DNA from: Lentisalinibacter sp035655155
Lineage (GTDB): Bacteria; Pseudomonadota; Gammaproteobacteria; Steroidobacterales; Woeseiaceae
Length of the DNA: 38,905 bases
Assembly (NCBI GenBank): GCA_035655155.1
Contig: DASRVH010000079.1
Span: forward strand, 1 to 38,905
Reading direction: 5' to 3'
The translations under genes were made by a program, and so were the position numbers. The notes below the pieces were generated by a model that was not told the origin of the DNA, made no database searches, and saw nothing but the letters and a program-made list of their open reading frames with translations. Positions 14,526 through 23,727 of the stretch are shown piece by piece; the stretch's first letter is position 1, and each line of letters opens with the position of its first letter.

Positions 14526-16048
14526 TGGCCGCGCCCCAGCCGACTCGTGATGCTGTGCGCTTCCTGCTGGACGGGGAGACGGTGGAACTGCGCGACATCG
14601 ACCCCACCCGCACGGTGCTGCAGTGGCTGCGCGAGGACGCCGGGCGCACCGGCACGAAGGAAGGCTGCGCTGAGGGCGACTGCGGCGCCTGCACTGTGGT
14701 GCTGGCGGACCTCGACGGCGACGACGGGCGCCTGCGCTACCGCGCCGTCAATGCCTGCATCCAGTTCCTGCCGACGCTGGACGGGCGGGAACTCATCACC
14801 GTGGAAAGCCTGGGCAGTCCGCAGACCGGGCTGCATCCGGTGCAGAAAGCCATGTACGAGTGCCACGGCTCCCAGTGCGGCTTCTGCACGCCGGGTTTCG
14901 TGATGTCGCTGTTCGCGCTGTATCGGAACCGCCGGGATCCCTCCCGCCGGGACATCGACGACGCGCTGGCGGGCAACCTGTGCCGTTGCACCGGCTACCG
15001 CCCCATCGTGGAGGCGGCACGGCGCATGTACGACTACGAGCCCGACCTGCCCGCCGACGATGAGACGCCGGCCAGGCTGAAGTCGCTGGTCGACAGTGCG
15101 GCCGACGACTCCGCCGGCGCCGGCATGCTCGCGCTCGAGCGCGGCGGGCGCCGCTATTTCGCGCCGACGACCGCCGCCGGCCTCGCGGCCCTGCTCGCCG
15201 AGTACCCGGACGCGTGTCTCCTCGCCGGCGGCACCGACGTGGGTCTGTGGGTCACCAAGCAGCACCGGGAACTGGACACGGTGATCTACGTCGGCCGCGT
15301 GCGGGAGCTGGCCGAAACCTCGATGAACGACGAGTGGCTGAGCATCGGCGCGGCCGTCACCCTGACCGACGCCATGGCGCCCGTGGTCGCCGAGTATCCG
15401 GAGCTGGAGGAGCTGTTCCTGCGCTTCGCCTCGCCGCCCATCCGCAACACCGGCACGCTGGCGGGCAACGTCGCCAACGGCTCGCCCATCGGCGACTCGA
15501 TGCCGGCACTGATCGCGCTGGGCGCAACGGTCGTGCTCGCGAGCCGCGACGGCCGCCGGGAGCTCGCGCTCGAGGATTTCTACCACGACTACCGCAAGAC
15601 CGACCTCGCGCCGGGCGAGTTCGTGGCGGCCGTGCGCATCCCCCGCCGCCGCCCGGGCCGGCTGGTGGCGGCCTACAAGGTCTCCAAGCGCTTCGACCAG
15701 GATATCTCGGCCGTCTGCGCGGCTTTCGCCCTGGACATCGAGGACGGCCGGGTGGCAAGCGCCCGCATCGCCTGCGGCGGCATGGCGGCCATTCCGAAGC
15801 GGGCCGCCGCCGCCGAGCGGGCCCTCGCGGGCGGGGCATGGGACGAGGCGGCAGTCGGCCGGGCCATGGCGGCGATGGACGCCGACTTCGCGCCGATCAC
15901 CGACATGCGGGCGGGCGACGCCTACCGGCGCGAGGTGGCGAAGAACCTGCTGCGGCGATTCCATATCGAGAGCACCGCCGCCGGCATTGCGACGCGGCTT
16001 TATTCCCATGGACGAGATAGCCATGGACGAGATACCCATGGACGGTGA
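14525..16048 (+). CDS. xdhA: Xanthine dehydrogenase small subunit (2Fe-2S/FAD)
   Basis: 507 residues. The plant-ferredoxin-like cluster is bound by C48, C53, C56 and C78 ('GCAEGDCGAC'), and the second [2Fe-2S] cluster by C118, C121, C153 and C155 ('CGFC', 'CRCTGYRP'). The FAD domain follows with 'LAGGTDVGLWV' (about residue 237) and 'RNTGTLAGNVANGSPIGDS'. With XdhB it oxidises hypoxanthine and xanthine to urate and passes electrons to NAD+. The start overlaps the hiuH stop. The C-terminus is odd: it ends in 'SHGRDSHGRDTHGR', produced by a 15-base tandem repeat that also holds the candidate xdhB starts, giving a 41-base overlap. Confidence 0.95.
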   Translation: MAAPQPTRDAVRFLLDGETVELRDIDPTRTVLQWLREDAGRTGTKEGCAEGDCGACTVVLADLDGDDGRLRYRAVNACIQFLPTLDGRELITVESLGSPQTGLHPVQKAMYECHGSQCGFCTPGFVMSLFALYRNRRDPSRRDIDDALAGNLCRCTGYRPIVEAARRMYDYEPDLPADDETPARLKSLVDSAADDSAGAGMLALERGGRRYFAPTTAAGLAALLAEYPDACLLAGGTDVGLWVTKQHRELDTVIYVGRVRELAETSMNDEWLSIGAAVTLTDAMAPVVAEYPELEELFLRFASPPIRNTGTLAGNVANGSPIGDSMPALIALGATVVLASRDGRRELALEDFYHDYRKTDLAPGEFVAAVRIPRRRPGRLVAAYKVSKRFDQDISAVCAAFALDIEDGRVASARIACGGMAAIPKRAAAAERALAGGAWDEAAVGRAMAAMDADFAPITDMRAGDAYRREVAKNLLRRFHIESTAAGIATRLYSHGRDSHGRDTHGR

Positions 16049-16050
16049 CC
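16006..16050 (+). repeat. Three 15-base tandem repeats at the xdhA/xdhB junction
   Basis: Units 16006-16020 and 16021-16035 differ only in the last base; unit 16036-16050 begins the same and then diverges. Each contains CCATGGACG and so an in-frame ATG for xdhB (16008, 16023, 16038). The same bases encode the repeated tail of XdhA. Confidence 0.85.
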
Positions 16051-18368
16051 GGCGCACCGCAACCGGCAACCTGCGCACCGTGGGCAGGGCGATACCCCAC
16101 GACAGCGGCCACCTGCACGTCAGCGGCGGCGCTCTCTACACCGACGACATCCCGGAACCCCGCGACCTCCTGCACGTGGCCGTGGGCATGAGCGCGCGCG
16201 CGCACGCGACGATAGAGCGCCTGGATCTGGCGGCGGTCGCGGCCGCGCCCGGCGTGGCGGCGGTCATCACCGCGGCCGACATCGCGGGCGAGAACAACTA
16301 CGGGCCCGTGGTGGCGGACGACCCCATCTTCGCCGAAGACGTGGTGCAGTACGTCGGCCAGCCCCTGTTCGCCGTGGCTGCGGCCACTGTCGACCAGGCC
16401 CGCAAGGCAGCCGCCCTGGCGCGGGTGAAATACGGCGACCTCGAGCCGATCCTGGACCCGGATACCGCGGTGCGGAACGAGTCCTTCGTGCTGCCCTCCG
16501 TGCGCCTCGAGCGCGGCGACGCCCGCCGGGCCATCGGGGGCGCCGCGCACCGGCTGGCGGGCCGCACCGCCGTGGGCGGCCAGGACCACTTCTACCTGGA
16601 AGGCCAGATCGCCATGGCGCTGCCGCGCGAAGACGGCGATCTCTACGTCTACAGCTCCACCCAGCATCCCGGCGAGATACAACACGCGGTCGCGCATGCA
16701 GTCGGACTGGAAGCGAAGGACGTGGTGGTGGAATGCCGCCGCATGGGCGGCGGCTTCGGCGGCAAGGAGAGCCAGCCGGCGCTGATCGCCTGCATCGCCG
16801 CCCTGATGACCCGGCACACAGGACGACCGGCGAAGCTGCGCCTGGACCGGGACGTCGACATGATCATGACCGGCAAACGCCACGACTACGTAATCGACTA
16901 CGACGTGGGCTTCGACGACGACGGGCTGATCCGCGGCATCGAGTTCACCTTCGCCTCGCGCTGCGGCATGTCCGCGGACCTCTCCGGCGCGGTGAACGAC
17001 CGCACGCTCTTCCACTGCGACAACGCCTACTTCCTGAGCGACGTGAGCGTGGTCTCGCACCGCTGCAAGACGCACACAGTCTCCAACACGGCGTTCCGGG
17101 GCTTCGGCGGACCCCAGGGCATGTTCGGCATCGAGCACGTGATCGACGAGATCGCCCGGCACCTCGGCCGCGACCCCCTGGAGATCCGGCTGCGCAACCT
17201 CTACGGCATCGGCGAGCGCGACGTCACCCATTACGGCCAGAAGTTCGAGGACAACGTGCTGCCCGAACTGATCGACCGGCTCCGGCGTGACAGCGATTAC
17301 GACGTGCGCCGGGCGGAGATACGCGCCGCCAACCGGAACGAGCCGGTGATCAAGCGCGGTATTGCTCTCACGCCGGTGAAGTTCGGCATCTCCTTCACCG
17401 CCACCCACCTGAATCAGGCCGGCGCGCTGGTGCACGTCTACACCGACGGGACCGTGCACCTGAATCACGGCGGCACGGAGATGGGCCAGGGACTGAACAC
17501 CAAGGTGGCGCAGGTGGTCGCCGAGGAATTCGGCATCGGCATGGACCGCATAAAGATCACCGCCGCCGACACGAGCAAGGTACCGAACGCCTCGGCCACG
17601 GCCGCCTCCGCCGGTTCCGACCTGAACGGCATGGCAGCCCGGGATGCCTGCCGGAGCATCCGCGAGCGCCTGGTGACCTTCGCCGCGGAACGCTACGGCG
17701 TGGCTCCGGACCGCATCGAATTCCGCGACGGACGCGTGCGCATCGGCGAGGAGGAAACCGGCTTCACGGAGATCGTGCAGCTGGCCTACTACGCCCGCAT
17801 CCCGCTCTCCGCCACCGGCTACTACCGCACGCCGAAGATCCATTACGACCGCAAGACGCTGAGCGGACGGCCCTTCTATTACTACGCCTGCGGCGCGGCG
17901 GTGAGCGAGGTGGCGATTGACGTCCTCACCGGCGAGTCCCGGGTGCTGCGGGTGGATATACTGCACGACTGCGGCCGCTCGCTGAATCCGGCCATCGACC
18001 TCGGCCAGATCGAGGGCGGCTTCATCCAGGGCATGGGCTGGCTCACCACCGAGGAGCTGTGGTGGGACGAATCGGGCGCGCTCAGAACCCACGCGCCGTC
18101 CACCTACAAGATACCGGTCTGCTCGGACCTGCCGGTGGATTTCCGGGTGACCATGCTCGACTCGGCGGGCAACCGGGAAGAGACCATCCACCGCTCCAAG
18201 GCGGTGGGCGAGCCGCCGCTCATGCTGGCGCTGTCGGTCTTCCATGCCATCCGGGACGCGGTCGCCGCGGCGGGCGATTACCGTGGCAGCCCGCGCCTCG
18301 CGGCGCCGGCCACGCCGGAGGCGGTGCTGGCGGCGGTCGGCGAGCTGCGCGGCCGGGAGGCCCCGTGA
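16008..18368 (+). CDS. xdhB: Xanthine dehydrogenase large (molybdopterin) subunit
   Basis: About 786 residues from ATG 16008; ATGs at 16023 and 16038 are equally possible because of the tandem repeat, and none has a strong ribosome site. Molybdenum-cofactor domain motifs are 'GQDHFYLEGQIAMALP', 'MGGGFGGKESQ', 'AFRGFGGPQGMFGIE' (with the substrate-site Arg), 'GGTEMGQGLNTKV' and 'KAVGEPPLMLA', whose Glu is the catalytic base. Length and motif order match bacterial XdhB. It forms the XdhAB heterotetramer in the cytoplasm. The stop overlaps the GTG start of xdhC. Confidence 0.96.
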   Translation: MDEIAMDEIPMDGDRRTATGNLRTVGRAIPHDSGHLHVSGGALYTDDIPEPRDLLHVAVGMSARAHATIERLDLAAVAAAPGVAAVITAADIAGENNYGPVVADDPIFAEDVVQYVGQPLFAVAAATVDQARKAAALARVKYGDLEPILDPDTAVRNESFVLPSVRLERGDARRAIGGAAHRLAGRTAVGGQDHFYLEGQIAMALPREDGDLYVYSSTQHPGEIQHAVAHAVGLEAKDVVVECRRMGGGFGGKESQPALIACIAALMTRHTGRPAKLRLDRDVDMIMTGKRHDYVIDYDVGFDDDGLIRGIEFTFASRCGMSADLSGAVNDRTLFHCDNAYFLSDVSVVSHRCKTHTVSNTAFRGFGGPQGMFGIEHVIDEIARHLGRDPLEIRLRNLYGIGERDVTHYGQKFEDNVLPELIDRLRRDSDYDVRRAEIRAANRNEPVIKRGIALTPVKFGISFTATHLNQAGALVHVYTDGTVHLNHGGTEMGQGLNTKVAQVVAEEFGIGMDRIKITAADTSKVPNASATAASAGSDLNGMAARDACRSIRERLVTFAAERYGVAPDRIEFRDGRVRIGEEETGFTEIVQLAYYARIPLSATGYYRTPKIHYDRKTLSGRPFYYYACGAAVSEVAIDVLTGESRVLRVDILHDCGRSLNPAIDLGQIEGGFIQGMGWLTTEELWWDESGALRTHAPSTYKIPVCSDLPVDFRVTMLDSAGNREETIHRSKAVGEPPLMLALSVFHAIRDAVAAAGDYRGSPRLAAPATPEAVLAAVGELRGREAP

Positions 18369-19465
18369 ACGAGTGGGTGGCAAACGCGCTCGATCTGCGC
18401 GCGCGGGGCGAGCCTTTCGTGCTGGTGACCGTGGCGGCCGCGCGCGGCTCCTCGCCGCGGGAGCCGGGCGCGCGCATGGTCGTCACCCGCGAGGAGATCC
18501 TCGGCACCATCGGCGGCGGCGAACTCGAATACCACTGCGCGCGTCTCGCCTGGGAGCGCCTCGGGCCGGACTCGGCGCAGCCGCGTTTCGAGCTGCGGTG
18601 CTTTCCGCTGGGCCCGAGTTTCGGTCAGTGCTGCGGCGGCATCGTCGACATCCATTTCGAGACGGTCCGGGCCGACGATGCCGACTGGCTCGGACAACTG
18701 GCCGGCGGCACGGCAGACGGACTGGCAAATGGAATGGCGGAGAGCGATAGCGCGGTCCTCGTCACCCCTCTCGACGGTGAGGCAGACGGCATCGCACGGG
18801 TCCATGCGGCGGACCATGACGGCGCCGCGGCAGCCTATGGCGATGACGACATCCGCTCGGTCATCGATGCCTTCCTCGCAGACGATGCCGGCGCGGCGGT
18901 ATACACCTTCGGCGGGCGCGATTATCTGCTGACGGCGGAGCGCGAACCCGACTTCCGGATCGCCGTGTTCGGCGCCGGCCACGTCGGCAGCGCGCTGGTG
19001 CACATGCTGGCACCACTGCCCTGCCGTGTGGACTGGATCGACAGCCGGCCGCTGCTGGCCGACGAATCCCTGCCGCACAATATTCACGGCCGGGTCACCG
19101 CGGACCCGCCCGAGGCAGCGGCCAACCTGTGCGCCGGCACGTACTGCATCGTGATGACCCACAGCCATCCGCTGGATCTCGAGATCTGCGCGAAACTGCT
19201 GCCCCGCGAGGATATCCCCTTCTGCGGCCTGATCGGCTCCCGCTCGAAGAAGCGGCGCTTCGAGAAGCGCCTGCGTGCGCTCGGCCTGACGCCGGACGAG
19301 ATCGGCCGCCTGGTCTGCCCCATCGGCATCGAGGGCATCGGCGGCAAGCGGCCGGCGGAGATCGCGGTGGCCGTCGCCGCCCAGCTGCTGCGGGAGCGCG
19401 AGCGCATGACCGCAGAGACGGGTTTCACGCCGGCGCGGCCGGCGGAAAGCGGGACGAGCGCGTGA
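18365..19465 (+). CDS. xdhC: Xanthine dehydrogenase accessory protein XdhC
   Basis: 366 residues, GTG start overlapping the xdhB stop (GTGA). XdhC binds molybdenum cofactor, supports its sulfuration and inserts it into XdhB. Seen here are the N-terminal 'VTVAAARGSSPREPGARMVV', the cysteine-containing 'GPSFGQCCGG' that is conserved in the family, and a C-terminal Rossmann domain 'IAVFGAGHVGSALVHMLAPL' with 'GLIGSRSKKRRFEKRL' and 'CPIGIEGIGGK'. A less conserved acidic insert spans about residues 100-175 and is longer than in E. coli-type relatives. The stop overlaps the next start. Confidence 0.94.
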   Translation: MNEWVANALDLRARGEPFVLVTVAAARGSSPREPGARMVVTREEILGTIGGGELEYHCARLAWERLGPDSAQPRFELRCFPLGPSFGQCCGGIVDIHFETVRADDADWLGQLAGGTADGLANGMAESDSAVLVTPLDGEADGIARVHAADHDGAAAAYGDDDIRSVIDAFLADDAGAAVYTFGGRDYLLTAEREPDFRIAVFGAGHVGSALVHMLAPLPCRVDWIDSRPLLADESLPHNIHGRVTADPPEAAANLCAGTYCIVMTHSHPLDLEICAKLLPREDIPFCGLIGSRSKKRRFEKRLRALGLTPDEIGRLVCPIGIEGIGGKRPAEIAVAVAAQLLRERERMTAETGFTPARPAESGTSA

Positions 19466-20661
19466 CAGCGTACGCCATCGAGTGGCTGAACCTCCTAGGC
19501 CGCTGGCTGCATTTCATCGTCGGCATCGCCTGGATCGGCTCGTCGTTCTATTTCGTGTGGCTGGACAACCACCTGGTGGCGCCGGCCTCGCGCAGGGATG
19601 CCGAGCGCGGCGTCGGCGGGGAGATCTGGTCGGTGCACGGCGGCGGCTTCTACCACGCGCAGAAATACCGCGTGTCGCCGCCGGTGCTGCCGGAGACGCT
19701 GCACTGGTTCAAATGGGAGGCCTACAGCACCTGGCTGTCCGGCATGTTCCTGCTGGGGCTCGTCTACTGGCTGGGCGCCGAGGTATACCTCATCGACCCC
19801 GCCGTTGCGGATCTCGCGCCTGTCACGGCGATTGCCGTCTCTATCGCCTGGCTGGTCGGCGGCTGGCTGATCTACGACGCACTGTGCCGATCTCCCCTGG
19901 GGCGCTCGGAGAAGGGCCTGGCCGCCGTGCTGCTGGTGCTGGTGACGGCGGCGGCGTGGGCGCTGTGCCAGACCTTCAGCGGGCGGGGCGCCTACATCCA
20001 CTTCGGCGCCGTGCTCGGCACCATCATGGTGGCCAATGTCTTCTTCGTGATCATCCCCGGCCAGAAGCGCATGGTGGCGGCGGCCGCCGCGGGCGAGACG
20101 CCGGACCCGGCGGACGGCCTGCGCGGCAAGCAACGCTCCGTGCACAACACCTACTTCACGCTGCCGGTGCTGTTCGTAATGATCAGCAACCATTACGCGA
20201 TGACCTGGGCGCACGCATACAACTGGCTGATCCTGATCGCCATCTCGCTCGCCGGCGCGCTGATCCGCGTGTATTTCGTCGCCCGCCACTCGGGTCGCAA
20301 TCCGCTGCTGCCGCCGCTGGCCGCAGCGCTGCTGCTGGCCGGCGTGGCCGCCGCCATCGCGCCCCGGGCGGACGGCGGCGGCGCAGGCGCCCCGGTCTCG
20401 CTGGAGCAGGCCCGGGCGGTGCTGGAGGCACGCTGCGTCTCCTGCCACGCCGCCGAGCCGAGCCATCCCGGCTTCGCGGTGCCGCCCGCGGGCGTGATGC
20501 TCGAGACGCCGGAACAGGTGCTGGCCGCCGCGTCCCGCATCCACCAGCAGACGGTGGTGCTGCAGGCCATGCCCATCGGCAATCTCACCCGCATGACAGC
20601 GGAAGAACGCGCCGTCATCGACGGCTGGTACCGCTCGCTGGCGACGGAGCCCGAGCCATGA
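19462..20661 (+). CDS. puuD: Membrane urate hydroxylase PuuD with C-terminal cytochrome c
   Basis: 399 residues, GTG start overlapping the xdhC stop. The first part (about 1-300) has roughly eight membrane helices and the family pattern 'LNLLGRWLHFIVGIAWIGSSFYFVWLDNHL', 'VHGGGFYHAQKY' and 'SNHYAMTW'. A soluble cytochrome c domain follows with CVSCH (C325-H329). This is the bacterial urate oxidase that replaces uricase: it hydroxylates urate to 5-hydroxyisourate and sends electrons through its haem to the respiratory chain rather than making H2O2. No uricase or FAD urate hydroxylase (HpxO) gene is in the operon, so this is the urate step. Confidence 0.93.
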   Translation: MTAYAIEWLNLLGRWLHFIVGIAWIGSSFYFVWLDNHLVAPASRRDAERGVGGEIWSVHGGGFYHAQKYRVSPPVLPETLHWFKWEAYSTWLSGMFLLGLVYWLGAEVYLIDPAVADLAPVTAIAVSIAWLVGGWLIYDALCRSPLGRSEKGLAAVLLVLVTAAAWALCQTFSGRGAYIHFGAVLGTIMVANVFFVIIPGQKRMVAAAAAGETPDPADGLRGKQRSVHNTYFTLPVLFVMISNHYAMTWAHAYNWLILIAISLAGALIRVYFVARHSGRNPLLPPLAAALLLAGVAAAIAPRADGGGAGAPVSLEQARAVLEARCVSCHAAEPSHPGFAVPPAGVMLETPEQVLAAASRIHQQTVVLQAMPIGNLTRMTAEERAVIDGWYRSLATEPEP

Positions 20662-21575
20662 GCGGGACCGACTATCCCCGGGACCTCGCCGGCTACGGCC
20701 CCCGCCCGCCAGCTGCCGGCTGGCCGGGCGGCGCCCGCGTCGCGGTGCAGTTCGTCATCAACTACGAGGAAGGCGGCGAGCGCTGCGTGCTGCATGGCGA
20801 CACCCATTCGGAGGCCTTCCTGTCGGAGATCGTCGGCGCCGAGGCCTACGAGGGCGTGCGCCACATGAACATGGAGTCCCTCTACGAGTACGGCGCCCGC
20901 GCCGGCTTCTGGCGGCTGCACCGGCTGTTCACGGAGCGTGACCTGCCGGTGACGGTGTTCGGCGTCGCCATGGCCATGCAGCGCAATCCGGCCGCCGTGG
21001 AGGCGATGCTCGCAGCCGGCTGGGAGGTGGCGAGCCACGGTTACCGCTGGATCGACTACCAGTTCGTCGACCGGGAGACCGAACGCGCCCACCTGCGCGA
21101 AGCGGTGCGCATCCACACGGCGCTGACCGGGACGCCGCCGGAGGGCTGGTATCTCGGCCGCTGCAGCCCGAATACGCTCGGCCTCGTCGTCGAGCACGGC
21201 GGCTTCACCTACAGCGCCGACAGCTACGCGGACGACCTGCCCTACTGGGATGCGAGCTGCGGCCGGCCCCAGCTGATGGTGCCCTACACGCTGGATGCCA
21301 ACGACATGCGCTTCGCCACGGCGCAGGGGTTCAACAGCGGCGATCAGTTCTACCGGTATCTCCGCGACACCTTCGACTGCCTGTACGCGGAGGGCGAGCG
21401 TCAGCCGCGTATGATGTCCGTGGGCCTGCACTGCCGGCTCGCCGGCCGCCCGGGCCGGGCGCAGGCGGTGGCCCGTTTCCTCGACTACGTCGCCGGCCAC
21501 GACCGGGTGTGGGTGGCGCGGCGCATCGACATCGCCCGTCACTGGCTCGAGCGTCACGAGGCACCCGCGTCATGA
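20658..21575 (+). CDS. puuE: Allantoinase, polysaccharide deacetylase-like (PuuE type)
   Basis: 305 residues, start overlapping the puuD stop (ATGA). The sequence 'VAVQFVINYEEGGERCVLHGD' near the start, 'LPVTVFGVAMAMQRNP', 'GWEVASHGYRWIDYQ' and 'VGLHCRLAGRPGRAQAV' match the cofactor-independent allantoinase family with a polysaccharide-deacetylase fold. This type is unrelated to the metal-dependent amidohydrolase AllB. It opens allantoin to allantoate. It is cytoplasmic, with no signal peptide. Position between urate hydroxylase and OHCU decarboxylase agrees with the role. Confidence 0.94.
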   Translation: MSGTDYPRDLAGYGPRPPAAGWPGGARVAVQFVINYEEGGERCVLHGDTHSEAFLSEIVGAEAYEGVRHMNMESLYEYGARAGFWRLHRLFTERDLPVTVFGVAMAMQRNPAAVEAMLAAGWEVASHGYRWIDYQFVDRETERAHLREAVRIHTALTGTPPEGWYLGRCSPNTLGLVVEHGGFTYSADSYADDLPYWDASCGRPQLMVPYTLDANDMRFATAQGFNSGDQFYRYLRDTFDCLYAEGERQPRMMSVGLHCRLAGRPGRAQAVARFLDYVAGHDRVWVARRIDIARHWLERHEAPAS

Positions 21576-22141
21576 GCGCCTCCCGCGATACGCTGCTGCC
21601 GATCCCCGGCGACGAGGCCGCCTTCGTCGCGCGTTATGGCGGCGTCTACGAGTCCTCGCCCTGGGTGGCGCGGGAAGCCTGGGCCCGCGGCGACCTGGCG
21701 GCGGCGCCCGATGCGCCCGTCCATGTCCCGGTCGATGTCCTGGCGGCACGGCTCGCCGCGGTGGTAGAGGACGCCGGCCGGGAGCGCCGGCTCGCGCTCG
21801 TCCGCGCCCATCCGGACCTCGCCGGCAAGGCATCCGTGGCGGGCACTCTCACCGAGGAGTCCACTGCCGAGCAGCAGAGCGCCGGGCTCGACCAGTGCAC
21901 ACCGGAGGAATACGAACGCTTCCAGAGCCTGAACGAGGCCTATCACCGGCGTTTCGGCTTCCCGTTCGTGATGGCGGTGCGCGGCGCCGGCCGCCGCGAC
22001 ATCCTGGAGGCCTTCGGCAAACGTCTCGGCAATGACCCGGACACCGAGTTTCGCCGGGCCCTCGACGAGATCCACCGCATCGCCCGGCTGCGGCTGGATC
22101 AGATGAGCGGGCCGCCGGATGAGCGAGGCCCCGATGAGTAA
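21572..22141 (+). CDS. uraD: OHCU decarboxylase
   Basis: 189 residues, start overlapping the puuE stop. It decarboxylates 2-oxo-4-hydroxy-4-carboxy-5-ureidoimidazoline to S-allantoin, the step after HiuH. The family motifs are 'VRAHPDLAGKAS' (with the catalytic His), 'EQQSAGLDQCTPEEYERFQSLNEAY' and 'RRFGFPFVMAVRG'. All-helical, cytoplasmic, and of typical length (165-190). The operon order is not the order of reactions, but all the enzymes are present. Confidence 0.94.
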   Translation: MSASRDTLLPIPGDEAAFVARYGGVYESSPWVAREAWARGDLAAAPDAPVHVPVDVLAARLAAVVEDAGRERRLALVRAHPDLAGKASVAGTLTEESTAEQQSAGLDQCTPEEYERFQSLNEAYHRRFGFPFVMAVRGAGRRDILEAFGKRLGNDPDTEFRRALDEIHRIARLRLDQMSGPPDERGPDE

Positions 22142-23192
22142 TCGCCCGATCGGCAACGAGCGCCACCCCTTCCACCAGTGGACGCCGCTGGAGCAGCCCC
22201 GCTTCGGCACCCGCGTGGTGGACGCCAACGACGAGTTCTTCGGCGCGAAGGAGCGGCTCATCAAGCCCGAGGCCCCGGTATTTCTGCCGGACGAGTACGA
22301 CGAGCACGGCAAGTGGATGGACGGCTGGGAGACCCGCCGGCGCCGGGAGCCCGGCCACGACTGGTGCATCGTCCGGCTCGGTCTGCCGGGCATCGTGCAC
22401 GGCCTGGACATCGACACCTCCCACTTCACCGGTAACTATCCCGAGGCCGCCTCCATCGAGGCGTGCTTCACCGGCGAGGAAGTGCCGGGCACGGATGCGG
22501 CCTGGCGGGTGCTGCTGCCCCGGGTCGAACTCGCCGGCGACTCGCACCACCGTCTGCCGGTGGACGACCGGCAGCCGGTCTCGCACCTGCGCCTGAACAT
22601 CTACCCGGACGGCGGCGTCGCGCGGCTGCGCATCTACGGCGAGGTGCGGCCCGACCCGGGCGCCCCGGCACCGTCGGAACCCATCGACCTGTTCGCGCTG
22701 GAGCACGGCGGCCGGGCGCTGGCCTGCAGCGACGAGCATTTCGGCAGCATGCACAACCTCAACGTGCCCGGGCGCGGCGTCAACATGGGCGACGGCTGGG
22801 AGACCCGGCGCCGCCGCGGCCCCGGCCACGACTGGGTGATACTGGCGCTCGGCCGGCCCGGCCGCATCGAGCAGGCCGAGATCGACACCGCACACTTCAA
22901 GGGCAATTACCCGGCCCGTGCCACCCTGCAGGCCGCCCGCGTCGAGGGCGCGGACCTCGATTCCCTGCTGCAGCAATCGGCCGACTGGCCGGTGCTCCTG
23001 CCCGCGGCGCCGCTCGGCGCCGATACCCGCCATCACTTTCGCGACGAACTGAACGACCTCGGCACCGTGACCCACGTGCGCCTCGCCATCTACCCGGACG
23101 GCGGCGTGAGCCGACTGCGCCTCATGGGCCGTGCAAGTGGCCATGCAGCGGGCTCAGACACGGGCCGGGCAACCGGAGACGCCGGTGAGTGA
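22134..23192 (+). CDS. alc: Allantoicase
   Basis: 352 residues from ATG 22134, chosen for the 'GCGAGG' 5 bases upstream; ATG 22119 in the same frame would add five residues. It hydrolyses allantoate to ureidoglycolate and urea. The protein is two copies of one jelly-roll domain: 'DEFFGAKERLI' with 'DGWETRRRREPGHDWCIVRLG' in the first half, then 'DEHFGSMHNLN' with 'DGWETRRRRGPGHDWVILALG' in the second, each ending 'IYPDGGV(A/S)RLR'. This internal duplication is the hallmark of allantoicase. It overlaps both neighbours by 8 bases. Confidence 0.95.
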   Translation: MSNRPIGNERHPFHQWTPLEQPRFGTRVVDANDEFFGAKERLIKPEAPVFLPDEYDEHGKWMDGWETRRRREPGHDWCIVRLGLPGIVHGLDIDTSHFTGNYPEAASIEACFTGEEVPGTDAAWRVLLPRVELAGDSHHRLPVDDRQPVSHLRLNIYPDGGVARLRIYGEVRPDPGAPAPSEPIDLFALEHGGRALACSDEHFGSMHNLNVPGRGVNMGDGWETRRRRGPGHDWVILALGRPGRIEQAEIDTAHFKGNYPARATLQAARVEGADLDSLLQQSADWPVLLPAAPLGADTRHHFRDELNDLGTVTHVRLAIYPDGGVSRLRLMGRASGHAAGSDTGRATGDAGE

Positions 23193-23727
23193 TACCGATA
23201 CCCCGCGCACGCTGACTCTCGAGCCGCTGTCCGCGGACGCGTTCCGTCCCTACGGCGAGGTGATCGGGGCGGGCATCGCGAGCGCGGACCCCATGAACGA
23301 GGCGCGCTTCGAGCGCTACGACGACCTCGCCCGGCTCACGGCCGAGGGGCGCGTCGGTGTGAGCATCGCCCGCTGCCGGCGCGCCGCGAGCCAGCCGGTG
23401 ACCTGCCCGATGGTCGAGCGTCATCCTCGCGGCAGCCAGGCGTTCGTGCCGCTCGCCGGCTTCCGCTTCGTGGTGGTGGTGGCGCCAGCCGGGGCGGCGC
23501 CGTCCGCGGACGATCTGCGCGCCTTCCTGACCGACGGCAGCCAGGGCGTGAATTACCGGGCCGGCACCTGGCACGTGCCGCTGATCGGTCTCGCGGAAGG
23601 TCAGGAGTTCCTGATCATCGACGACGTCGCCAGCAAGGACAATTGCGACACCCACACGCTGGATCGGCCGGTGGTCGTGCCCGCCGTCCCCGAACAGGCG
23701 GAGCGCGATGCCGGGGTGCGGGCATGA
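23185..23727 (+). CDS. allA: Ureidoglycolate lyase
   Basis: 180 residues, GTG start at 23185 in an 8-base overlap with alc (GTGAGTGA). A start further upstream at 23131 is less likely because it would extend 62 bases into alc. It splits ureidoglycolate into glyoxylate and urea, ending the pathway. The cupin-like fold is indicated by 'LEPLSADAFRPYGEVIGAG', 'VERHPRGSQAFVPLAG' and 'VNYRAGTWHVPLIGL'. This is the classical AllA family, not the amidohydrolase that releases ammonia. The product glyoxylate feeds central carbon metabolism and urea needs a urease, which is not in this window. Confidence 0.93.
   Translation: MSDTDTPRTLTLEPLSADAFRPYGEVIGAGIASADPMNEARFERYDDLARLTAEGRVGVSIARCRRAASQPVTCPMVERHPRGSQAFVPLAGFRFVVVVAPAGAAPSADDLRAFLTDGSQGVNYRAGTWHVPLIGLAEGQEFLIIDDVASKDNCDTHTLDRPVVVPAVPEQAERDAGVRA

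Noticed and set aside
15897..18383. An 828-codon open frame on the - strand opposite xdhB
   Set aside because: Shadow of xdhB; the + strand product has every molybdenum-subunit motif.
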